NCBI RefSeq assembly: GCF_000226095.1
Contig: NC_016472.1
Span: 7,874,001-7,938,000 of the forward strand
Length of the DNA: 64,000 nt
Source: Thermothelomyces thermophilus ATCC 42464
Taxonomy: Eukaryota; Ascomycota; Sordariomycetes; Sordariales; Chaetomiaceae
Direction: 5' to 3'
Shown in pieces: positions 25,000-36,596 of this stretch; within the stretch, counting starts at the first letter, position 1, and every line of letters starts with the position of its first letter. The notes under the pieces were generated by a model. That model was not told the origin of the DNA, searched no databases, and worked only from the letters and a program-made list of their open reading frames with translations. The position numbers and the translations under genes are program-made.

Positions 25000-27790
25000 C
25001 CTAAAGTAAATGGTTTATTTCTATCTAGCTAGGGGGAGAGCTCCCTTACTAATATAGTTAATAGCTCTCTTAATAGTAGCTATAGCCCCTTAGCTTATAG
25101 CTAGAGGGCTAGTTCCTCTTACTTTTATATTTCTTTTCGGTAATTAAATAGTCTTTATTTCATTAGTCCCCTTTTACTAGATAAGGTCCTATATTAGCTT
25201 ATCCTCTATTTCTATAAAATAGCATTTTATAAAGGTAATACTCCATATTATAGTCACCATATTACTATCCCTATCGAAAATATCTTTATTATTAACCTCT
25301 GATTTAATAGCATTAAAAGCTTGCGTTATCGTCTGGTCAGACTGTAACGTGTCTACTGGTAAGCCTTTATAGTCGGTAGCGAAAACGGGGTCGTCCGTCC
25401 GAGACGCTATCTATTTTACCTATCAGATAAGAGTATATCTACCTTACTTATAATCTATCTAGAAATTGATCTCCTTAGCCTTAGTATAGTTATAGATTAA
25501 CTTTAGGGAAACTCTTTTAATATTAGTAAGGTAATTAAGGGAGGTTATAACTACTTTTAGTAAGTATAAACCTTTAGTATATTAAAGAAAGGCCTTATTA
25601 GTAATAAGGTTTAGGTTTAGATAGTACTCCTAACCGTGTTCTTTTTAGTAGCTCTTTATAAACTATTAGTATAGCTCTTAGCTAGGAAGATCTAGCTAAA
25701 AAGAGGTATAAGTATAAATAATATATTATTAGATCCCTTAATTAGCTATAATAGCTATATCCTTACTAAGGATTTCGACTTACTAGCTCTCTAGAAGACT
25801 AGGATTTCTTTTACTTAAGATCTATATAAAACTAAGCTAATAGATAAGACTATTATAAATATCCTCTATTAAGACTAGATACCTATAAGTAAAGTACGTC
25901 TAGTCCCTATAGTAGTAGTAGCTATAAGGTATAGCTAAGGTCGAACTTAGTCGGAATCCGCCGCTCTTTTTCTTCTATTAAGACTCTTAAGCAGCTAATA
26001 GGTAGGTCTGGATTTCCTTAATCTTATCGTTACTTAGATCGTCTATCTAGTTATAGGAACGCCTACCTCTATCTAAGGATTTATAGCTAATCTTGCCCTT
26101 ATTAATCCGAAGCTTATATAAGGTATCTATAAGCCTATTCATGATCTTATCAAAGGTAATATCTCCCTAGGCAGATGAACCTAAAGAACTCTCCTATATC
26201 TAGGGAGCCGAAGGACTTTTCTTAATAGTCTAGCTTACCTATAGTTTAACTTCCCCTTCTTTTAGATCTAATTTATAATATACTAATCTAGCATTAACTC
26301 CCTTATATAGATACTCCTATATAAAGTTATAGAAATTCTCTTACTCTATATTATTAACCTATAAGTTACCCTTCTTATAGACTTAAAGACTAGTCTAGAA
26401 AGTAAGGGGAAATCTATCTTATACCTTCTAGATAGCTAATAATTAATAGACCGCTTTCTTCTTCTTTAGCACTTAGGTAAGCAAGACGTTAACGTACTCT
26501 AGGTAGTTATAGATAGACTTAGCCAAATCCATATACTAGGAATCTAGAAGACGCTCTAGCTCTTAAGTAGAGGTTTCCTAGCGAGAGTTATTCTACTTCT
26601 AATATTCCTTAATAGTAGCTTTAAAAGTAGCCTAGTCCTTTTTCTTTAACTCTAGCCACTAGTTAAGGATTTCTTAAAGGTTATCTATATATTATTACTT
26701 AAAGTAGGAGATCTTGTTACTATTATCCCTACTAAAGATCTTATAAACCTTTATAAAACGTTTAAGGTATTTAGTAGTATTATAACTAGAGAAGAGACTA
26801 GGTAATCCCTTATCTATCGGCAAAGGGAATATAACCTAAATAACTTTAGTAAGTCTATCTATTATAATATCTATTTAAATGTAACGCTTGACTTCCGAGT
26901 CTAAAGTAAGGTTTCTAAACTCTAACGATTAAGGCGATTCTAATAGCGTCCTTCCTAATAAGGTTTTGGTATACCTAGACATAAGAGGCGTTAAAAGTAG
27001 TAATTCCGATTAAGGTATTTACTAAACTAATAAGAAGAGTAGTATCTAAGGTTACTATCCTTAATTACGCCTTCCTATTTAGGTAACTTCCTTAAAGATA
27101 ATTCTTCTATCTAAGCAATTAATCTAGGAAGCTTTCTTTCTTTCCTTTAAGTCTCCCTATAATTAGTAAGATCAAATGTAAACTTAGTCTACTACTTTTA
27201 CTCCTTTAGAGTATACCTAGTAAAGCTATTTTTAAACCTTCTAATAGGGGGTACCCTATAATAATAGTACTCTAACCCCTAAAGTTAGAACTCCTAAAAT
27301 AATAAAATAAATCTACATTAGATTGCTAAGGAGTAATAGTATATAGATAGATATACCCTTATTAGTAAGTGCTAATACCAAGATAACTAGGGCTAAAATA
27401 GCTATAAAGCTTTCCTCTAGTGCCTATATAATTCTAAAATCTCGTTTCTAAATCCTAAATAGTTCTAGTGTCGCTAATCTACATTTTAGAGTTTCTATCC
27501 CTCTAGATAGACATCAAACTCCTTTAAACTTATCGTCTTACGGTTCCTACCATTCCTACTAACAATGTTATTATATTAAGGTAAGAGTAGTTCCCTAGCC
27601 TACTACTAGATATACTAATCTCTTAGTACCTATATTCGCTCTTCTTAATTTCCTAACAGTTTTACTATATATACCTCTATATATATATCTTCGCTCCTCT
27701 ATTACAAATATTACTATCTTACCATACTTAAAGTCTAATAGTCTAGTTTAGACTTAGAGCTATACTCTTCCCTAATTAAACCTTTAAAAA
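25000..27790 (-). pseudogene. Element A 5' leader and gag relic
   Basis: The stretch follows the 5' LTR on the minus strand. Legible gag-like pieces occur around 26750-26450 (IFSRDNSNKISYFK; SQYMDLAKSIYNYLEYVNVLL). A Cys/Tyr-rich patch near 25930-25900 may be a mutated zinc knuckle. Gag forms the particle that packages element RNA. Frames are broken throughout and the borders are approximate. Confidence 0.55.
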
Positions 27791-27794
27791 AATA

Positions 27795-28243
27795 TAAGCT
27801 AATACCAACCTTCTAGGGCACTACTTAGTACCTCTAGAACTAAACCTCTATCTAGTCAGATAGGGAGGAACGTTAGCTCAAAATATCTAAGGCATCCGAG
27901 TATTCGTGGTCATAGCAGGCAAGTCCGACCATCTAGGCAGCAATGGCAATAGAGGCGAAGGTGGCGATAACAATGTCCCTCTAGGCAGACGTAGAAGAGT
28001 CTACTTACGTGGAAAAAGATACCCTAACTTATAAAAGAAAGAAGAACTATATCCTGTTACTCTAATCTATTAGAGTAAATAAGTGTTAAAAGCTATCTAT
28101 TGTCCTTGTCTCTCTTGTCTAGCGCCCTTAGATAGGTAACCCCTATTTATGTCTATTATATATAGTAAAGTTCTATAGAACCGGAAAAACAAAACTATAC
28201 CTTGTGTCCTTCTAGTTATATTAAGAACTTCTAGCCCTAGTCT
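27795..28243 (-). repeat. Element A 5' LTR
   Basis: 449 bp direct copy of 8681-9129. It is followed by ATTAT, the target duplication also present before the other LTR. Confidence 0.88.
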
Positions 28244-28837
28244 ATTATATTAATGCTAAGCTTAAATATAGCTTTATTAGAGAAGTAAATATAAGCTATA
28301 TTTTCTAGCTTTAAATATTATATCTAGTATATAAATTAGAGCTAGCTTTTCTTATAGGCTAAGGTTAGGTATAGCTTCTTATATAGCTAAAAGGTATAGT
28401 ATTTATTCTTTATAAGATATACCTATATAGTATTTAGGTAAAGCTAATAGCTAGATTTTAAGGGGATATTTATATAAGCTAGGCTTTTAAAGGGGTTCTA
28501 GGCTATATAGTAAATAAGATATTATTTAGCCTTAGAATTAAGCTTCCTTAGCTAGCCGGTTTATTTTCTAGGTTAAAATCCAGGCTTAGTAGCCTTTTAT
28601 TCGTAATAGAGGATAGCTATAATAGTAGACTTTAGAAGGCTATTAATATCTTATATCTTTAAGGCTAAATAACCTAACTTATAGAGCATTTTAATGACTT
28701 CTACCACTGTAGGAGAATGCTCTCTATGGTCGGTTTTCGGTTTGTACCCCATATTGTGTATTGTGGATAGAAAAACTGGTTTTGTCGGTATAGGAGGTGG
28801 AGGGGGGGATGTAAGTCAGGTCCCACCTTCTAAAAAC

Positions 28838-28863
28838 GGCTAATCACTTTTTGGATGTGACTG
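28838..28863 (-). repeat. Right terminal inverted repeat (Tc1/mariner)
   Basis: 26 bp starting GGCTAATC and ending GGATGTGACTG. It is the exact inverted copy of 7959-7984 and is followed by TA. Confidence 0.95.
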
Positions 28864-28865
28864 TA

Positions 28866-31123
28866 CATACATGTATACGCTTAGGTATGGATTCTGCCAG
28901 CTCTTCCTGGAGCAATAACTCTTGGCGTTCATACAGAACAGCGACTCTTCGAGCTTTGGTAGGCTCGGAGCTTCCACAGCACATGTCGACCGTCAAAGCG
29001 AACACTGTCGGGAACTGGCGGGCATTGATTGCGCACGGAGTGTTTCGAGACGCTTGAGTCGACATGCCCGAAGAAGCATACACATGGCAAAGTAGTTTAT
29101 GTGGCGTGTCTGCGCTCAGTCATGCTGATCGAAAGGTGATTCAAAGACTCGAGCATTGTCTCTGAACCCGGGTTCGAGGCTCAATTTAATGCGGCGAAGG
29201 GCGTTGCCGGCGGGAGCATTGCTTGATCGTCCTGGGATCCGGACTCGGACACTCTAGTCACGCTTATGCGTTTCTATTAGTTGGCGCCCCCACAACCTGG
29301 TTGACGAGTTGAAAGGTCGGAGGTACCGGCAAAGTTTTCCGGGCCCGGGCCAAAGGAAAAGGCGGAGACCCGAAACACTGGGATTCGCAGATGCGCAAGA
29401 AGTCAACCGTCATCGTGCCGCACCGAGACAACGGAACAGATCCTTTACCACCTTGAGTTAGCCGAGCTCTATCTAAGCCACAACCGGGCTTGTTTTTCTT
29501 GCATGGAAGACATCCGTGATAGGTGCATACACTGGTGCATACACTAGTGTACACCAGGCCCGGAATGCAGCATCTGACAATGGAGCGGTTGATCCTGCCA
29601 AGACCATCTGTTGCGCCTTGGTCTCCCTGTTGCACCCCCTTGGCGGGCATCAAAAGCAACCCAGTTTCGGCCTCCTGTAACCAACGGCTAACGCACGGGT
29701 AAGAGTTTCTTTAGAACCACCTAGCAGCCCCAGCAGTGTCCTGCAAGCACTTTACAAGTAGCCCCGCTACGCTGTGCATGTCTTGCACATATCCGGAATT
29801 TGACTGTAATCCGTGCAGTACGGTACCCTACTACACTAAGTGAGCAGGGAAGGTACGCAGTGGTTACCAAAAGAAAGCAAAGACAATGAGTTCAAGAAAA
29901 TAGCAATACGCCATTATGAAGGTATCTTTGCCAGAGCGCGGCTCAAGTCGTCCTGTAAAGATTCGCCTTTGAGCGCTTTGCCAACAACAGCCGATGCTTT
30001 TTCGATGCAGCGGCAGGGACTCCCACCGCACACCCCACTTTCGAGCGGTTTGATCATTGCGATTTCCTGGAAAAGGAAGTGGGTCCCTCTTTCTTCAACT
30101 TCAGCCCTACAACGACGAGACCAGTCAGGTAGGAGGGCAAGAGCTGCCAGGTTTTCGCACAGATACCTCCAGTCTAGGAAAGTGTACAACAATTTGATCC
30201 AAATTTTAGATCAGTCTCGTCAATTTCTCTCTCAGATATCGTCGAAGTTTTGAAATTCTACACATCTGGAAATTCGATACCACTTGCATGTTGCATTTCC
30301 AGGCTGCAAGCATCCCCCCTGAGCATCACCTCGAGTTTCAGCCTCGTGCTGTAACCCCCCCACGCCCGCTTCGGCAAGCGAATGAAGCACACTAGCGACA
30401 GTGAACCTGGAATGCTCCGTACAGCGACCCGGGTCAGAGCGGGCATGATCACCGAACCGTGCAACCGGAACGCAGCCAGTAGCGGATTGCGGATGCGATT
30501 CCTGTGTCGACGCCGTTGAATCCGAGTGCTCAAGGGTCGCTGATACCTGCGAGATCTGGATTGTTGGCCCCTGACACCCGTGATTCAACCTCTTCCTGGT
30601 ACATATCCACCCTGTTCGCTTGCGTCATGCCCAGAAACGTGCTGGTCAACCATCACGTTCTTGGGGCGGCGCAGTCATGGCTCACAGGCGCCACGGCAAA
30701 AGAAGCCTACGGTGTACTTGGTAAGTACAGCACATTGTGCATTGACCTGCGTCAACGCTCTTCCCAGTGACATACACTAGCAAAATATTCCCTCGTCGTG
30801 TGGCTTGGACGGGCGGTTGACCGTGCAAGGGGTTTCCGCAGTAGTGCACTCCGATCACGCAGCATCCCCCATCGCAGAGCACCCCCGAGCATGCCGGCTC
30901 TATGCTTGTCTGACTTCCCCTCAGTCTCCGGCCCCTAGCAGCAGTGGTACAATTGTTCTTTTAATGTCGGTTTGAGAATCGTGCTCCTACACCTTTCAAT
31001 CTCTTCCCTTGGACACGGCCCCCGACCATTCCTTCGTCTTGTCTGCAGGACAGCCACGACAAATGCCATTCGTTTACGGGGTCGTAATCTTCTCTGCGAG
31101 TTGAGATCTCATCGATCATTATC
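28866..31123. other. Intergenic, no supported gene
   Basis: GC returns to genic levels directly past the right inverted repeat. Several open frames exist, the longest being plus 29840-30253 (137 codons) and minus 29264-29659. None has a recognisable domain, coherent splice structure or clear coding bias, so none is called. The last few hundred bases are the promoter side of the MFS gene. Confidence 0.55.
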
Positions 31124-33335
31124 ATGAACCCCCTTGGCACGGGAGCGGATACAGACAAGCAGTCAAGCATCGAGAAGCCCTCGCTAGACCAAAGCAAAGA
31201 CACGAGAGATCTCGAGATGAGAGAAGGGTCACGGACGACGGTTCCTCCAACGCCCTTGGCAAAGGACCTGCCTCCGATGCCACCTCCAACGAAGCTCGAC
31301 TCCTTGGGAGCTACCACAGGAGTTCCCACTAGCCCCTATGAGCCACCCAACAGGCCACTTCCACCGAAACCTGTGAAGCTGTCACCAACTCCAACGACTC
31401 CCCAGCCATCGAGACCTCCGCCATCAAGGCCACAAGTTCCCTTGGGGATGAACCCGCCAACAAGGCCAGGGACTGCGAATAGCTGGAGATCTGGGTCAAC
31501 AGCCTCCTCCTCTCTCGGTTTCCCCGTCTCGACAACACCAACCTCCTGGACATCGGGCGTTTCCAAGAGGCCCCTCAAGTATGCCCAAGGGAGGTACGGA
31601 CGTATTGAGCTGGTCCCGCAGCCGAGCGACGATCCGGACGACCCTTTGGTATGTCCATAGCAGAGGAGTCTGTTTACCAGCCAACACCGAAACTGACGAC
31701 TTACAGAACTGGCCGTCTTGGAGGAAAGAACTCCACTTTTACTCGCTCCTGATGGGTGTTGCTATGACCGGCGTGACCAAGACCATGTTCATGACCGTCA
31801 ATGCCCAAATTGCCGACATATACAAAGTTTCCTATACCGCTGTTGCCGCGTTGACTGGCATCCCGCTCATTCTTTCCGCCCTGGCCGGCTTAGCTTGCCT
31901 TGTGACCTCGAGGATTTGCGGAAAGCGACCGCTCTATCTCGTCTCGCTGCTATGTTTGTTCATCGGCACGGTCTGGAGCACCAGTGTCACCAGCAACTAT
32001 GCTCAGTGTATGGCTGCTCGAGTCTTCCAGGGCCTAGCTTGGGGTGCTTTCGACACCCTCGTTTTGGGGTCGATTCAGGACACCTACTTCGTAAGTCACC
32101 GTCCCTTCCTTGACTGAGTTCGGGTGCTGACCGCTCAGGATCATGAACGTGGGCTTCGCGTCGCCATTCACTCCATCGTGGCCACCACGACAGTTTGGGG
32201 ACCCCCGTTGATTGGCGGTGCAGCTTCGCAGGGACCATCCGGTTTCAGCTTACAACCCACGATCCTGAGCGCCTTCTTCGTGGTTACGGTGCCCGCCATC
32301 GCCCTCGGAGTACCAGAGACAGCCTATGATCGAACCCCCCCATACCTCCAGACGCCCTCAACATCCAACAGCGAGTTCAAGGGTTCTACCCCGCTGACGC
32401 CACGACGCGTTCCTCTCCTCGAGGCAATCGCGGATTACATGGTCAAATTGAAACCCAAGGCCTACAGCAGCAAAGCTGACCTTCGCACGCTGCTTCAAGC
32501 CCCGCGCGCCTTCATCACCCCGACAACGACTATGCTCGCGCTCGTCTCTCTGCTCCCCTACGGGTCCCTCTGGGGCTTAACCGCCTCCCTCTCCCTTCTC
32601 TTTTATCCCCTCCCCTTCATGTTATCTCCGGCAGTCATCGGGGTCATCTTCCTCAGCCCCTTCCTCCTCTCTAGCGCCGCTACCGCCGCTACCGCCTTCC
32701 TCCCCGCGTGGCAAAACCGTTTCGCCCCAAGGATGCACATGGTCGCCATCGCGGCGGCATCTGCCATTGGCCTGACCGGCCTCCTCACTTTTGGTCTCCA
32801 CCTCAATAAAGCCATGACCCCTCCGCCGGAAGCCTCTCCCTCCGCCTCGGGCAACATCCCAACCCCAGAGGAACAGGGCAGCCACACCGCTATCAGGACC
32901 TCGGTTTTCGCCTTGTCGTACCTGGGTCCGCGCGCCAACCTCCCTGCCTGCTCGTTCGCTCTCGGCCTTCTCGCTGCCGCCGCCGCCCTCTTCCACGCCA
33001 CCGCGGCGCCCCTCATCCGCGCCAGTACCTCCTTCACCGCCGCCAACCTCGCCGTCGCCACCCGCATCACGGTCGACATGACCGGCGGCCTCGCCTTCTG
33101 GCAGGCCCTGGGCGCGGGCATCTTTGTCATGGGCACACCCAACGCCGTTTGGTGGTGGGACGGCCTCAAGGCGTTCTGCGTGGGAGTCGGCGCAGCGCAA
33201 GCTGCGGTGGCCGCCGCCGTGGGCATCGTGTGGTGGTTCTGTGGGGACGCGATCAGGAGGTGGGACGGCAGGGTCATGGGGTTAGTTGATCTAGAAGGAT
33301 TGAAGAGGGCGGGAAGTTTCTTCGACATGGATTGA
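31124..33335 (+). CDS. Major facilitator superfamily transporter
   Basis: Three exons, 31124-31648, 31707-32090 and 32139-33335, give 701 residues. Both introns are phase 0, with GTATGT...TTACAG and GTAAGT...CTCAG borders. The N-terminal 170 residues are a Pro/Ser/Thr-rich cytosolic tail, ending in the fungal MFS entry motif DDPLNWPSWRKE at the first exon junction. About 12 hydrophobic segments follow. The first block includes FYSLLMGVAMTGVTKT, with ADIYKVSYTAVAALTGIPLI after it; the second block begins near ALVSLLPYGSLWGL. A longer cytosolic loop (about PETAYDRTPPYLQ to RTLLQ) separates the halves. It is likely a plasma-membrane proton-coupled transporter or exporter; the substrate cannot be read from the sequence. 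The N-terminal tail is longer than usual. The next gene is convergent. Confidence 0.88.
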
Positions 33336-34458
33336 CTTGAAACAGAAAGGTGAGGTCCTCAGACAAGGCGGATCGTGACTCAAGTGGTAAAAAGCTAGGG
33401 TATGCTGGATGCTTCCTGGAATTTTTTTGGCGTTTCCGGTGGTAAGAAGGTGTAGGCATTTGCTGGTTCTTGTTTGTCTTGGATATGGATGGATATGGGA
33501 ATGGGCGGGACTCAAACAATGGGGGATCACGGCCGGTACTTGTCTTGAGGAGTGTAGTGTATATGATGCCAGTCATCAACAATGTCACTTTTTCCGCACG
33601 GCTTGTAGGAACCACCCTGCCCTGCTGCTAGCTAGCCACCTGGCAAATTATACGCCGAACTCACCCTGCATGTCCCTGGTCTTCCATGAGCCGCTCGACA
33701 TTCGTGGCGTCCACATGTAATAGCCAACCTGGCTCGTCTGACCGGCTCAGTTCCCGCTGTTGGGAGAGCCCGGCGGATAAGAGAGCAAACTAGATGCTTT
33801 CGAACCTTATTCCCTCCTTGTCCCCTTTCATCTTTGGCGCGCCGTGGTTACCAATCCCCACCCCACGCTGAGCCCTTAAAAAAACGTGGAAAGTCTGCGG
33901 CAGACACTAGACCAAGTCAGAGTGAGAATTGGCGGACCATTCGAACGAGAGTGATGTGAGTGAACGCGTGAGGACACCCCGGGATCACGGGGCCTTGTCC
34001 AACGTCACTCTGGCCTGTGCTAAGAGGTCTCGGGGGCAGCAACAAGAGCGCACGATGGCGCGCAGGGGAGGTAGTGAGGAAGAGTAAGTGCAAAGAACCA
34101 GACTCGTCGGTATTCATACACGTTCGCCAAGAATGCTATTATCGACCTTTGGTCGCTATAGTTACCGCTGAAAAAAAGAAAAAAAAAAGTTCATTCCATT
34201 GTACGCCGAGTATGTGAGAGGCGGGATTAGCCCATCCGTATTTTCCTCGTCCGTCCGGACGGTCGCTTTCCATCCAGATCATCTGCGCCCAAGCCAAGTT
34301 TGCCACATATGCATTAGACCACCATGATTTTATTTTGGCAGTGGATAATAAAGGGGGGAAAAAAGGAAGAAAAGAAAAGAAAAAGGACAAAAGGAGAAAG
34401 ACAACCACCTAGATCGACGAGAGGCATGGCCGATATCACGACTTGGATGCCCTTTTAT
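33336..34458. other. Intergenic between convergent genes
   Basis: Shared 3' region of the MFS gene and the histidine-phosphatase gene. Purine-rich runs occur at about 34168-34189 and 34355-34400. No gene is supported. Confidence 0.6.
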
Positions 34459-34983
34459 TTAACTCCGCTCAGTAACCGTCCACCGCCGTTTGAGGCCGCT
34501 GAGGTCACGGAAGCGGTCCGCATCGTCGGGCGGCTGGGGTGAGCCCCAGAGCCCGCTCGTCCCACTGCTGAACTGCTCGGGTGCCGGCTTCGGTGAGCCA
34601 CCCGCGCCAGGCCCGCCAGGTTTTCCGTCCGTTGACGGTCCGGGATCCGCCCGTCCGTTGCTTGTTTTCACGGAGCTCAGCTCGGGCGCAGGGGCGGGTG
34701 ATGCCGAAGCGGTGGAGTCGGCTGCCGTCTTCCCGTAGGTGCCAAAGTTCAGGACCGGGATGTCGTCGTCTTCCTCGTCGTCCGCCATGGGCGACCAGAG
34801 GCCGCTGCGACTACCACTGCCCGTGCGCCCCAAGGTCGACGTCCGCGTCGGCGCAAAGGACGTCACGCCGCTGCCGACCGTGATACCGCCGGTGCTGACG
34901 GCAAAGTTGAGCCGCGGGACGCTCGAGTCGTTCGGGGAGCTCTTGCGAAATCCGTTCCAGGAGTTGTTGGTGGAGGGGCTCCG

Positions 34984-35015
<32 letters not shown>

Positions 35016-36596
35016 CACCGCCGCCGCCGTCATTCCACGAAAACCCGTTGACCGAGGTGGAAAATGACGAATGGCGTCCCCGGATGCCGTTCGTCGCGCC
35101 CGCCATTGCAGGAGACCGCACGCTCGTCGGGGTTCCGGCGGGTGATCGCAGATGGTCGGTATTCGCGAACAGCTGGAGGTCATAAAGCTGGTGGACGGGC
35201 GGCGTGTTTTTGGTCTCCCCCGAGAAGCTTGTCGTCTCCGCGTCGGGTTTACGCACGGCCATCGTAAGGGACGCCATGCCGACGTCCATCAGGACGGGCT
35301 GATGGGTGATGGCTCCAATCAGGGCGTTGCACCCAGCCCCGTGGGAGACGAGGATGACTATAGCTTCCGTTTCGACGTCCTCTTCGCTCTCTGGCGAGTT
35401 GTCGTCGGCGTGCGCGGACATTGCACTCCGGGTGACCGGCCGGGTGGGCTTCTCCGTTGTCGAGTACCAGTCGACCAGGCTCTGCAGACCAGCGCGGAAT
35501 CGCTTGTGCATGGCGGCCCACTCCTCGGGGAAGGTCCCGCCGTCTCCCCAATCCAGGGCGCCTCGTGTGGAGTGCCACTGATAGTCAACGATGGCACAAG
35601 CGTCCCGAGCATGGGAGACGTAGCCCATGGGGATCGTGTGGTTGTTGCTGATCGCGTAATGGGGGACGGGGGACACGTAACCACCCCTTCCTTGTTGCGC
35701 GTGTTCATTGCTCCGACCGTTGGTATTCCCGCCGGGTGAAAGGGGGGATGCCAGGTCTGTGCCTGTGCCGGAGCCGGAGCCATTGGACTGGTCCCCGTTG
35801 GTCGAAGAGCCGAAACGGTCCCTAGATGCCGGGCTCCAGAGCTGGCCCTGGGAGCCGGAGTGGGTGTGCGATACAGAGTGTGAGTGTGTGAGGCGGTGGG
35901 TGTAGTCTTCGCGGCGAAGGAGGTCGGCCTTGGCGCTGGCCAACATCATGACCGACTCGGGCGGCGGGGTGATAAACTCGAAGTAGCTTGGCGAGAGCCA
36001 TTCCCCGAGGAAGGCATCCAACCGGAGAACGGACTTGCGGATCTTGTTAGTGGCAGCAGCGGGACCGGGCGCATTCGTATCTCGGAAATCCGTCGTAACG
36101 GTTGGCCTGGACTCGCTTGCCGCCGAGGGGGCAGGATCGGAGGACGCAGCGTGGGCTTTCCGGGTCTCGAAGGGGCTCGAATCCTGGGCGAGGCCGGCGC
36201 TGATGGCAATTGAGGTCTGGATGCACCGGAGGAACGGCGAGCTGTGCAGGACGACTTCGTATCTTTTCCGTTTCCGCCTCCCAGTCTGATCAGATGCATC
36301 TGTGCTTTGGCTCGCGCTATGCTCTTCTTCCTGGATCCTTTCCCGTATGATGGAAGCTATTCGGGCACCCAAGCTCTTCGCCTGCTGCCAGCCGCTGTAT
36401 GTAAGGGGGGGATCGTATGGGGTCGGGGAGGTGAGATGCCATTGCTTGTCGGCAGCGTCGAGCCGGTAACCATGCCTGGAGGACGGTCAGCACTCGATGT
36501 TGGATCAAGAGCAAGCTAAGGGAGAGAGAGTTATGTTCTTGTCAATGCACGAGTGGCTTACCTTACAACGAACAGGTACGCAGGGGGGCGCCCCAT
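34459..36596 (-). CDS. Histidine phosphatase (phosphoglycerate mutase-like) protein
   Basis: Two exons, 36596-36562 and 36475-34459, give 683 residues. The 35-bp first exon encodes MGRPPAYLFVV and two bases of the next Arg codon. The 86-bp intron (GTAAGC...CTCCAG) splits that codon, and exon 2 continues HGYRLD. Together they form the RHG catalytic motif, in which the His takes the phosphate. Further family features are the LTYSGWQQAKSLGARIA helix, VVLHSSPFLRCIQTSIAIS (the SSPxxRCxQT motif), and the second catalytic His in VILVSHGAGCNALI. Long inserts are low-complexity: a Ser/Gly/Asn block and a C-terminal Pro/Ser/Gly-rich tail of about 250 residues. Length is far above a simple phosphoglycerate mutase domain (about 200-250), so it is probably a fungal regulatory or protein-phosphatase-like branch, not a glycolytic enzyme. 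The substrate is unknown. Confidence 0.88.

Larger units (their letters stand above)
8681..28243 (-). mobile_element. Element A: large Ty3/Gypsy-like LTR retrotransposon
   Basis: Two direct repeats of identical length (449 bp; 8681-9129 and 27795-28243) bound the element, with a 5-bp duplication ATTAT at 8676-8680 and 28244-28248. It lies inside the Tc1/mariner transposase. Coding traces are on the minus strand in the Ty3/Gypsy order gag, protease, reverse transcriptase, RNase H, integrase, with element B inserted in the RNase H region. Without B and its duplication the element is about 11.9 kb, long for a fungal Gypsy element. The excess lies between integrase and the 3' LTR (9130 to about 12930) and holds further broken reading frames. 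Heavy TA enrichment and in-frame stops indicate RIP. The exact LTR termini may be off by 1-2 bp because the TG/CA ends are mutated. Confidence 0.88.
8126..28752 (-). pseudogene. Tc1-type transposase relic, split and RIP-mutated
   Basis: The reading frame begins at the ATG at 28752 (MGYKPKTDHREHSP), runs to 28249, is interrupted by element A, and resumes at 8680 down to the stop at 8126-8128. With one copy of the ATTAT duplication the two halves total 1059 bp (353 codons), and the frame matches exactly across the insertion. The N-terminal half looks like a helix-turn-helix DNA-binding region. Of the catalytic DDE triad, the first Asp reads Asn (codon 28276-28278, context FSNKAIF). The second Asp is kept (8423-8425, context EDRA). 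The Glu reads Lys (8318-8320, context LNSIKNL). The spacing from the second Asp to that Lys is 34 residues, the DD34E spacing of the Tc1 group. Many in-frame TAG/TAA codons stand where Gln or Trp codons are expected. The protein is inactive. Confidence 0.88.
7959..28863 (-). mobile_element. Tc1/mariner element carrying nested retrotransposons
   Basis: The element is bounded by perfect 26-bp inverted repeats that begin CAGT and is flanked on both sides by TA (7957-7958 and 28864-28865), the target duplication of Tc1/mariner transposons. Removing the LTR retrotransposon inside it (8681-28243 plus one 5-bp duplication) leaves 1337 bp, the normal size of this superfamily. The transposase reads on the minus strand and is broken by RIP-type stops and by the insertion. 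Unlike the interior, the terminal 26 bp are unmutated at both ends. Excision would need an external transposase and would have to span 20.9 kb. Confidence 0.93.

Noticed and set aside
8000-28700. CRISPR-like or tandem-repeat array in the AT-rich block
   Set aside because: The repetitive look comes from TA-rich RIP mutation; no regularly spaced repeats were found.
7959-28863. A single giant 20.9-kb DNA transposon with cargo
   Set aside because: The interior is explained by two LTR elements with their own target duplications; removing them gives a normal 1.3-kb Tc1/mariner element.
29840-30253. 137-codon plus-strand open frame downstream of the Tc1 nest
   Set aside because: No family resemblance, and overlapped by open frames on the other strand; insufficient to call a gene.
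32603-33328. 241-codon minus-strand frame
   Set aside because: Antisense shadow of the third exon of the MFS transporter, which has clear membrane segments and splice sites.
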